This document shows, one piece after another, positions 54,711 to 64,000 of a stretch of 64,000 bases of DNA; position 1 is the first letter of the stretch, and every line of letters begins with the position of its first letter. The notes below the pieces were generated by a model. It was not told where the DNA came from, searched no databases, and worked only from the letters and a program-made list of their open reading frames with translations. Source of the DNA: Miscanthus floridulus (lineage: Eukaryota > Streptophyta > Magnoliopsida > Poales > Poaceae); assembly GCF_019320115.1 (NCBI RefSeq), contig NC_089591.1, positions 57,226,078 through 57,290,077 of the forward strand. Reading direction: 5' to 3'. Both the position numbers and the translations under genes were made by a program.

Positions 54711-57700
54711 TGTAACACCTCTGGTGTTTTAAACCCTAAAATATGCCATGTCATCATATGCTTTGCACATCATTTGTGTGTTAGTGAAAACTTTGATATA
54801 CATTCACTAAAACAAGTTTATTTTATGATTATATGTGTTGACTTGTATGAGACGAATCAAGTTCATAACCTTAGTGTTAAATTGGAATTCCGAAAACCCT
54901 AAATTCCAGCATTAAATTCTACCATGAAAAACTTAATTCAAAATCTAAGCACATTTTAGGGTTAAGCCTAAACAAAAAAGTGTAGAGTTTGTCAATATGT
55001 ACAAAGTTGGTTTTTGGAGTTTTCAAAGTTGTTATATAAAATTTGAAGTAATTTGAAAAGGCGATAAGTTCTTAAAATGTCCCCTTTTGATTTTAAAGTT
55101 ACATTTTAAAATGTAGACATAATTTGAGTATGGTTATTAAAGCAAAGTTGTAGAACTTTGAATTTGGAACAACTTTTATTTTTGGAGATTTTTGAGTTAC
55201 CATACAAATTTGAGAGTAATTTGAGAAATGATGCGAGTGGCAATTCGGTAAATAGTTGGAAAAGTGCAAGCAGACAGACACCTCACCGTCGGCGAGCTTC
55301 CACTGGTTTCTATGCGCGCCCGCAGGTGACACCTCCAGCTTCGACATGTCCGTGCCGTCGCGGCGTGTCAAGCGCACCTTTCACTGTCGCTTTTCGCTCG
55401 CCGATATGACTGGAAGTGCTCTCCCGTCGTTCTTTCCTCTTCCTCTATTTTCCCACCATCGCCGCCCTGCTCCGTTGAGCTCCCGCCTAAGCCATAGACC
55501 TCTCCCTGCCTCAATTGAGTAGGTCACTGCTCCGCCTATACATTATGAACCTAGCCGACCAGTCCTAGGCGCCTGATTTCGCCGAGATACGCTGCGCACC
55601 GTCTTTCTTCTTCACGACCGGCAGCAACACTGCCGACCTCACCTCTCCATGGCCAGCACTCTACGGTGCATCTTTGTCCTTGCTTAGCATAGTTCCATCT
55701 TCTCTGTGTTGCCATGGTGCTCTGCGGCCTTTTAGTTGATCCATTCATCCACTACAGACGCCGGGACACCCCCGTCGACGTCGAAACGCCGTCGTGTCTG
55801 ACTTGATTGCCGTCAAGCTTCTCTGTTGCTCCTCTGGTTCATCCTTCATCTCGAGCAAGTTTGGGGTGAGCTACTGAGTCCTCCCGAGCCTTTAGTTTAG
55901 TCGCTGACGGTCTTACTTCGCCGGCATAACGCAGCCGCGCCATCGTGGACGCCATGGCCGGCGTCGAGCTTGGTTTGAGCCTTTACGGATTCAATTAATG
56001 CCACCATTGGATGTGCCTTGCCGTGGAGATCACGCTGGTACCTCGGTCATGGCCGGAGACCTCGCCGACGGTGAGAAATCGTCGATCAGAGGGCCTTGCC
56101 GCCGTGGTCAGCGCGGGCTGACCGGTGGGGTCACCCTGACAATGGCCGTTCAAATGAAAATGATTTTTTCTATTTTTCAGAATTGATTAAATAGTGATGT
56201 GATTTGTTTATTTTGTGTAGAATTAAATAGAGCTCCCAAAATTATGAAAAGTTTTGTGTGACCTCACTGAGATGTAAAATTTTTAGTAAAAATATTAAAT
56301 GTTACTTTTCAATACATTTTGAATGTGATAAAAATTGCTCAATTTAATTAAGAAATGGGCTTTCATGATTTTTCTAGGCTTGTTTTATTATCCAAAAATT
56401 ATGAAAATTGTTTTTACACTTAGTTATCATGTGATGAGCCTTCACAAAAATTTTGAGCTCAATTAGAAGAAGTTGATTTATTTCATAATTTTTAATTAAT
56501 TGTTAATTAATAAAAACAAATATTAACTTTTAATGACTTAGGTTTTGTTTGAATTTGGGATTGAGTGATGACCTTGGGTCATAAGCATAAGATGATCCGT
56601 AGCATTTAAAGTAAGTGTTTGAGTCTATAAAAAGGGTTTAGTTAGTTTTTGGCTTGTAACTATACCGCGAAGGAAAGTTGTATTCAAGTTATTAACTTTT
56701 GCATCCATCGTCAAGCATCATGTTTATATCTCGCCTCATTTTAAACATGGCATTATTACTACGTGTACTGAACAAAAGTGAGAACGTGGTAGTCAACCAA
56801 GTTGTCGAGGAAGTTAATCCACCTGTTGAGGTCGTGTTTGATATCTGTGGAACATCTCCGGGACCGGACTTTTCTGACAATCAAGGCAAGCCCCGGATGC
56901 ATTTAAACCTACCTTGTGTTTTACAAATTTATATCGCTTTTGCTTTTAAATACTACATTAAGTGATTAGGAGTTGAGTGGAAACCTAATTGGTGCATTAC
57001 CAACCTTGCTTTTTCATATCAACCTTGTTATCAGTTTCAATTCGGGAATGCCTACTTATGCTTAGCCATGCTTAGACCAATAGAAGTCGGGTGATTACCT
57101 ATCACCTGCAAGATATAAATGGATTTTTGGGTACGATTGGGTATTTATGTTATCATGAGGTATAATCTTGTGGAGTAATAATTCTAGACCGGGCGGACTT
57201 GGTGTATGAGAGCCACAAGACATGGATGTCTTGTGAGCGGGTTCTTTCCGCCTATGTCGGTTAAAAACCGTCCGTTGTTGAATTGCATGAGGTGAGACTT
57301 TGTAGTACAGACCACATACTGCGGTAAGCCTAGACTCAGCTATTCTATTACGAGAATGGCTACTCGCGCACTGGGAGTGGAGAGATGGCGAGAGTAGCAT
57401 GTACCCACGTAGCAATGGGCTGGATTAGTGGAGTACTGTATTCTCGGGTGGCACGGACCCGTTCTTGTTTTAGAAGATCTGAGGGTAGGTTGGTATATGT
57501 AGGTCAGGGAGCGGCATATGTCGTGTGGTTGGGAATCCCCAGCTGGGTTATAATCGGTTTGAATCGTCGTTGCTCCTCGGTTATGGAGACTCAACTCACT
57601 GTTCATCATCGTAGTTAATAAATGAAACTTGAAGAAGATTTGAGAAAGGGTTTGATATGAAGTTCATGATCTCAATATGGATCATGGTAGATTCATATAT

Positions 57701-58312
57701 GATCTTGATAAGGGTTATATGTTGAAAGAAAGAATATTATGATAGAACTTTTACACAAAAGAACTTTGATTCTTGCTAAAGCCTTACCTTGAATCCCCAA
57801 GCCTGCATTCCTAAGTTTTCTCTATTTATACGTCGATTTAGTCTTGTTGAGTACTTTTATACTCAGGGTTCTTAAACCCTTGTTGCAGGTGAGCCTCATG
57901 GGCAGGTCTGCCTTGGACCATGCTGCATGACAGTTGTTCAAATCAAAGATGTCAAGTAAATGTGTGGCCCTTGGGTAGGGCACCTTATTTGCGTGTTTTG
58001 TTTTATGTTACTAAGCTACTCCACTACTATGTTTGTAATAATAATCATGCTTAGTTTGTGAAATAACTGTTTTGTAACTAAGTTATTGTAAGACTTCCGC
58101 TATTTTACTCTGATGTATATTAATGAATAAACTATTGTAATACTGCAATGACTCTATGATGGATCCTGCTCGGAAGAAATTGTGGATGATTCGGGTTTCC
58201 TGAGGACACCCGACATACTTCTTAAGTTATCGGGAACATATGCATAGTCGTCAGAAGTCATTGGACAATGACAAGTGCATGTAGGCCCTATAATTTAGGA
58301 GGTTCTGCCACA
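54711..58312 (+). repeat. 5' LTR of Tekay-type element
   Basis: 3602 bp, bounded by TGTAACACC and TTCTGCCACA. It has a GC-rich patch at about 55270-56140 with only chance open frames. A promoter and poly(A) region are not resolved without the partner LTR. Confidence 0.8.
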
Positions 58313-58315
58313 GAA

Positions 58316-58327
58316 TGGTATCAGAGC
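58316..58327 (+). promoter_or_regulatory. Primer-binding site (initiator Met-tRNA), Tekay-type element
   Basis: TGGTATCAGAGC lies four bases inside the LTR end and is complementary to the 3' end of plant initiator Met-tRNA. Confidence 0.85.
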
Positions 58328-58702
58328 GACCATTACAAAGTTTTTGTAGTTTTGTTTTACAAAAACTTCAAAACGATTTGGGGCAAATAAATTTAATCTG
58401 TTAATTTGGTCCAAATTGCTTCTGACTTATCTTAATTCATTCTCGCCATTCATTATTTGATTAAAAAGGTTTTGTATGGTGGAGTAGTAATCTTATTATG
58501 CCCTATATAATAAGAACTATTGTTTATATACTTTAGGAGCTTTGATGTTGAAGTTTCGTAAGGACGACTCATGCATCTTGATTAATCCACTTGTTACTTA
58601 CTTTCCCTCTTAGTTTGGGTTGAGTAGTATAAGTCCCATTCTTACTACTCTTTAGACTTTTCTCAGATTGTCTTACTGTTATTAAATCTTACTTTCTACA
58701 GT

Positions 58703-59290
58703 ATGGCTTGTACCAAGGTAACACCCCGTAAGGCTATTGGACCCAAAGGAGTTCCTCATCACCAGCTTGCCCCTAGATGTGATGGTGCTACCAGTAGCAG
58801 CTTTAGGCCTGATCCCTAGGCTAAGGTATAAAGGCTTTCAATAGAGTTAGCATAGGCTACTAGAGATAGGGCCTTGGATGCCAGCTAGGTGGGCAAGTTA
58901 CAGGATCAATTGAGACGTCGCACCACCGCTCATAAGAACTATGAGCGTATGTTAGTTCGTATGGTGGAAGGAAGAATTGAAGCTTGGCATAGAGAAGATG
59001 TAGCTAGAGCCTGAGTTCATGAGTTAGAGTTTTATGTAGAAGACTTAGAAGAATATTATACCAATCTGCATGAAGAAGTCAATCTGCATGAAGAAGTCCA
59101 TAGGCTGAACAACCTTCTGAATCCAAATCATGAGCCTCAAGCTGATGCAATGGACCCAGGTGTCATCATAGCAAATGATGATGAGCCTAAAGAGGAAGAA
59201 GAAGAGGATCCAGAAGAAGTAGTGGTGGTCAATGAAAGTGATGATGAAGGCGGAAATGTTTCTAGAATGGATACCGATCCTGAGGTTTGA
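58703..59290 (+). pseudogene. Extra ORF upstream of gag in Tekay-type element
   Basis: The ATG at 58703 opens MACTKVTPRK. The frame runs 195 codons to TGA at 59288-59290 with five internal nonsense codons (58817, 58829, 58853, 58886, 59012) and no frame change. The middle is rich in charged helical residues (GKLQDQLRRR, YVEDLEEYY), possibly coiled coil. The C-terminus is strongly acidic (DDEPKEEEEEDPEE). I do not recognise a domain. It is separate from gag, which starts about 170 bases downstream. Confidence 0.6.
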
Positions 59291-59461
59291 TGTGATCGAG
59301 GAGAAGAGTAGAGTTGTAATATAGCGAGTTCTAGTCTAGCTGGGTAGTCTTGCTTAAGTGCAGACTTGTGTATAAATAAGTAAATCCAATGTAATGTGTT
59401 TGTAATAAGCTCTTTTAATATTTCAAGAAATGCTTGTGAGTAAAGTTTGGTTTGTGATGAA

Positions 59462-62400
59462 CAGATGCCTCATACTCGGGCTTCGGATATTCCTGGTTCT
59501 TCGCAAGACGAGGGTGGTGTTCCTGATCCACTACTAGTTCCGCCAACTTTGGCTGATGCTATCATGGCATTAGTCCATGTGACCGTAGATAATGCTCGGT
59601 TGCTTCGGGAGTTAGCTCAAAGCAATCAGAATATGATGCAAGGGAATCATGGTCGTAATCATCAAAGGCAGGAAGCTACGTATGTTGACTTCATGGATAC
59701 ACGACCACCAGTATTTACCAAGGCTGATGAACCACTTGAAGCTGATGATTGGCTTCGTACCATAGAGCATAAGTTCGACCTCATTCCATGCACTGAGTTC
59801 TAGAAGCCTGTTTTTGCTACCCAACAACTTAGAGGTGCAGCAGGTGCTTGGTGGGCGAACATTGTGTCCATGCAACTAGCCGGTACTCGGTTAACTTGGG
59901 CCGAGTTCTGCACTGCTTTCCATGCCCATTATATTCTAGAGGGAGTTATGGCCATGAAGCTGGATGAGTTTCTTGCTTTGAAGCAAGGTGATCAAACAGT
60001 CATGTAGTATGTGGGCAAGTTCAATCACCTTTCACAGTATGCACATGAGCATGTTAACACGGATGCCCAGAAGAAGTGGTTCATGCGTGGTCTTAGTACC
60101 AAACTTCATACCATGATGACTACCTACACAAATGTCACATATCATGAGGCAGTTAACATTGCTATTGCTTCAGAGGAGAAATATCGGCAGCATAAGGAAA
60201 TTAAGAAGAAAAAGAGCGTGCCATCTGGGTCTTACGGTGGCAATCAAAAGAGACAGAAGATAATTTATCATCCAGTGAATCACAACTGTCCTCCTTATCG
60301 TCCGCCGTAGTTCCAAGCCAGACAACGACCAAATGTCCTTCCTGCTATAACTTACCCGAACTCACAACAGACAAATGTTCCTGGTGTTCATGCTCCAACA
60401 CCCCAAGGCCACAATTACCCATGTTTCAATTGTGGGGAGTCATGTCATTTCTCTAGGGAATGTCCATATCCTAAGCAGTACAATCTAAATTTTTAGAAAG
60501 CTCCTGGAAATCAACAACAGGGTTAAGCTCAGGACAAGGACAACAACCAAAATGCTCAGAAGGGCAAAAATGAAAAGAAGACGAGGCGGGTTTTCTATAC
60601 TGGAGCTGGGGAGATTCTAGAAGGGGAACCCATGATGCTGGGTATGTTTCCTGTCGCCGATCATCCTACAGTTATGCTTTTTTATTCTAGTGCATCTCAT
60701 ACATTCATCAATAGAACCTTTGTCATAAAGCATGAAATTCCAATTGGGGAAACAAAGGAGAATTTTTATATACAGTCGCCCGAGGGACGTCTGTGTACTA
60801 AGGAAATGGTGTACCAAGTACCCATAAACCTGGGTGGGCACATTTTTCCCACTACCATGATTATTTTAAAAGATCAGGATATAGATGTGATCCTATGTAT
60901 GAACTAGATGTATCAGCATAAGGCTATTGCAGATACTTTGAATAGGACAATAAGGTTGAGTTTGCCAGATAGTAATTCTCAGCTTCTTATCCAACTTCCA
61001 ATCTTAAAGAGATCAGTGGAAAAAGTTTGTGCAACTTCCGTCAAAGAGATTAGAGATATCCCTGTAGTCTATGAATTTCTAGATATTTTTCCTGAAGATT
61101 TACCTGGTCTACCACCTAATAGAGATGTTCAGTTTGGAATAGATCTTAAGCCTGAAACAGCTCCAATCTCTAGGAGAGCTTATAAGATGTCTCCCAAGGA
61201 ATTAGCTGAGTTGAAGACTCAATTGCAAGAGTTGATTGATAAAGGTTTTATCCAACCTAGTTTATCACCTTGGGAATGTCCTGCAATTTTTGTGAAAAAG
61301 AAAGATGAGACCCTGAGATTGTGTGTTGACTATCGACCATTGAATGAAGTGACAATTAAAAATAAATATCCCTTACCTCGGATAGATTTGCTTTTCAATC
61401 AACTAGCTAGAGCCAAGGTTTTCTCCAAGATTGATTTGAGGTCAGGATATCGTCAAATCAAAATTAAGCCTAAAGATATTCCCAAAACAGCATTTACTAC
61501 CAGATATGGATTATATGAGTACCTAGTAATGTCTTTTGGTTTGATGAATGCCCCAGCTCACTTCATGTATCTGATGAATTCAGTGTTCATGCCTGAGCTA
61601 GACAAGTTTGTAGTAGTCTTTATTGATGACATCTTAATATATTCCAAGAACAAGAAAGAACATGCTGACCATCTCAGAGTTGTTCTGACACGCCTAAGAG
61701 AACATCAGTTATATGCCAAGTTCAGTAAGTGTGACTTCTGGTTAAAGGAAGTATAGTTCTTAGGGCATGTCTTGTCAACTGAAGGAGTTGCAGTAGATCC
61801 AAGCAAAGTTAAGGATATACTAGATTGGAAACCACCAACCACTGTTCATCAGGTTTGAAGTTTTCTAGGAATGGCGGGTTATTACCGTCGTTTCATTCTA
61901 GATTTCTCTAGAATATCCAAGTCCATCACTGGATTGTTGAAAAACCAAGCCAAGTTTGTCTGGTCACCTAACTGTGAAGAAGCTTTCTAGACCTTGAAGA
62001 GATTATTAACCACTACACCAGTGTTAGCACAACCAGATATCGAGAAGCCGTTCGACGTTTATTGTGATGCTTCTGGTATTGGTATTGGATGTGTATTAAT
62101 GCAAGAAGGTCGAGTCATCGCCTATGCTTCTAGACAACTTAAGCGACATGAAGAACATTATCTAACCCATGATCTAGAGCTACCAGCAGTTGTCCATGCT
62201 TTGAAGATTTGGTGGCATTACTTGCTTGGTAATATTTGTCATATCTATACAGATCACAAGAGTCTAAAGTATATCTTTACTTAATCAGAATTGAACATAC
62301 GACAAAGAAGATGGTTAGAATTGATTAAAGATTATGACTTGGAGGTGCATTACCACCCTGGTAAGGCAAATGTGGTTGTAGATGCACTCAGTCGTAAGAG

Positions 62401-63948
62401 TCATTGTAATTGCATGTTCGTGAAGACAATGGATCCAACTTTATGTCATGAGATGGAAAAGTTGAATATAGAGATAATTCAACAAGGTAGTTTGACCAAT
62501 ATAACTGTTGAATCAACTATTTGAGACCAAATTATTGCCGCTCAGAAAGAAAACAAGGGTATAGCCCATATCAAAGAAAGAGTAAGGAATGGAAAAGCGG
62601 CATGCTTCAGAATAGATGATGTAGGTGTACTATGGTTCAAGAATCACCTTGTGGTACCAAAGGTTCCTGAGTTGCGATAGTTGATTCTTGAAGAGGCATA
62701 TACCACCAGGTTCTCTATTCATCCAGGAAGTAATAAGATGTACCATGACTTGAAACAGAGATTTTGGTGGACCAAAATGAAGATAGAGATTGCTCGATAT
62801 AGCCAAGTGTGATACTTGTCAAAAAGTAAAAGCTATACATTTGAAGTTCGTTGGAGAGTTACAACCATTGCCTATTCTAGCTTGGAAGTGGGAGGATATT
62901 AGTATGGACTTTATCGTCGGTCTACCCAAGACATCAAAAGGTTTTGACTCAATATGGGTTATTGTAGATCGACTGACTAAGTTAGCACATTTTCTTCCAG
63001 TCAAGAGTATATATCCCACTATCCAATATGCCAAGATGTATTTAGCATGAATCATGAGCTTACATGGGGTACCAAAGACCATTGTGTCGGATAGAGGTAC
63101 ACAGTTTGTTTCCAACTTTTGGAAACAATTGCATGCTTCAATGAGTACCAAACTTTTATATAGTACCGCTTATCATTCACGGATTGATGGTCAGACTAAA
63201 AGAGTAAATCAAATACTTAAAGATATGTTAAGGTGTTTTGTCCTTAACTATTCCAATAAGTGGGATGAATGTTTGCCTTTGGCTGAGTTCTCATACAACA
63301 ATAGTTATCAAGAGAGCATTAAGATGGCTCCATTTGAAGCACTCTATGGTCGTAGATGCCGGGCATCGCTAAATTGGTCTAAACCCGGGGAAAGACGGTT
63401 CTTTGGAGTTAACCTTGTGAAAGTAACAGAAGAGAAGGTTAGTCAGATACAAAATAATTTGAAGATAACTCAGTCCCGACAAAAGAGTTATGCAGATAAA
63501 CGATGTCGACCATTGGTGTTTAACAAGGGAGATTATATATATCTGAAGGTATCACCAATGAAGGGAGTCAACTGTTTTGGTGTTAAAGGCAAGTTGGCAC
63601 CTCATTATATTGGACCATTTCAAATATTGGAGAGGTGTGGAATGGTGGCATATCGCTTGAAGTTACTAGAACATCTCTTAGCTATACACGATGTGTTCCA
63701 TGTCTCCCAGTTAAAGAAATGTCTTCAAGTGCCTGATCAAAATATTGATATTGAAGGAGTGGAACTTGAACCTGATTTGACCTATTCAGAATATCCTATC
63801 CGAGTTCTGGATTAGAAAGACCGTGTCACACAAAGGAGGACAATCAAGTTCTACAAGATACAATGGAATCAACAATCAGAAGAAGCCACTTGGGAATCAA
63901 AAGATTTCTTGCTAGAACAGTTTTCAGAGTTTCTTGCGTCGATATAGA
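59462..63948 (+). pseudogene. gag-pol polyprotein relic with chromodomain, Tekay-type element
   Basis: Order: gag (ADDWLRTIEHKFDL, LRGAAGAWW) from the ATG at 59462; zinc knuckle CX2CX4HX4C at about 60424-60470; a protease whose DSGA motif reads YSSA, so the catalytic Asp is lost; reverse transcriptase ([31 protein letters not shown]); RNase H ([21 protein letters not shown]); integrase with the zinc-binding HHCC region, MDFIVGLP and VSDRGTQF, but Lys in place of the third catalytic residue (DGQTKRVNQ). A chromodomain follows 63800 (KFYKIQW, EEATWES). Fourteen nonsense codons: TAG at 59801, 60005, 60308, 60494, 60905, 61754, 61988, 62678, 63813; TAA at 60524, 62282; TGA at 61856, 62522, 63048. 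There is one frame change near 62795. Confidence 0.88.
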
Positions 63949-64000
63949 ATAATGTTAGTTGTGTTTTATCTTTACGAACCATGTTTTGTAAAGGGGCCTT

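Larger units (their letters stand above)
54711..64000 (+). mobile_element. Tekay/Del-type chromovirus-like LTR retrotransposon (3' end beyond window)
   Basis: The 5' LTR is 54711-58312 (TGTAACACC to CCACA), unusually long at 3.6 kb. The primer-binding site TGGTATCAGAGC lies at 58316-58327. An extra ORF precedes gag, and gag-pol then runs to about 63948 with a C-terminal chromodomain. The 3' LTR should lie just past 64000. The element is heavily mutated by nonsense codons but shows only one clear frame change. Confidence 0.9.

Noticed and set aside
55998..56186. Short open frames inside the 3.6-kb LTR
   Set aside because: They fall within the GC-rich patch of the LTR and have no domain; LTRs of this group are non-coding.

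Overview
The window is nuclear DNA of a grass (Poaceae). Spliced plant genes with GT-AG introns lie in a dense, nested set of grass transposable elements, with GC-rich coding exons and AT-rich intergenic DNA. A panicoid grass (sorghum or sugarcane relative) is my inference; nothing here fixes the species.

Layout. (1) 1-5193: the 3' part of a plus-strand NADP-isocitrate dehydrogenase gene that carries inactivating lesions, with a SINE-like and a LINE fragment in its introns. (2) 5821-21953 and 27375-46818: two direct copies (A and B) of one segment. In order, each holds a deleted Ty3/gypsy-type LTR element, a MITE cluster, a four-exon glutaredoxin gene (plus) with a deleted Ty1/copia element in intron 1, a two-domain NAC-like gene (minus) with a shared frameshift, and a three-exon R2R3-MYB gene (minus). 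(3) 21954-27374, between the copies: a 5' CACTA fragment and a PIF/Harbinger transposase locus. (4) 46819-51450: about 4.6 kb without a recognisable gene, with a possible Helitron end. (5) 51451-54710: part of a second CACTA element with an Ulp1-like protease relic. (6) 54711-64000: a Tekay/Del-type chromovirus-like LTR element with a 3.6-kb 5' LTR, an extra ORF before gag, and gag-pol ending in a chromodomain. Its 3' LTR is outside the window.

The paired copies act as an internal control. Each insertion unique to one copy has an empty site in the other: a 271-bp hAT-type element in the NAC-like gene of A, a 1.3-kb Pack-MULE-like element carrying part of a SINA-type E3 ligase gene about 50 bp upstream of the glutaredoxin TATA box in B, a repeat-rich 1.7-kb insert in the LTR element of B, and a 647-bp insert upstream of the MYB gene in B. 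The copia element, its internal deletion, the Tourist-like MITE and the NAC-like frameshift are shared and so predate the duplication.

Both glutaredoxin genes and both MYB genes look intact and are the best candidates for functional genes. The IDH and NAC-like loci look like pseudogenes. I did not find an undescribed enzymatic system. The most informative signals are the paired insertion sites, the Pack-MULE at a promoter, an apparently identical 2.8-kb tract between otherwise diverged copies, the loss of a metal-ligand loop in the IDH relic, and a strongly skewed nonsense-codon pattern in the chromovirus-like element.
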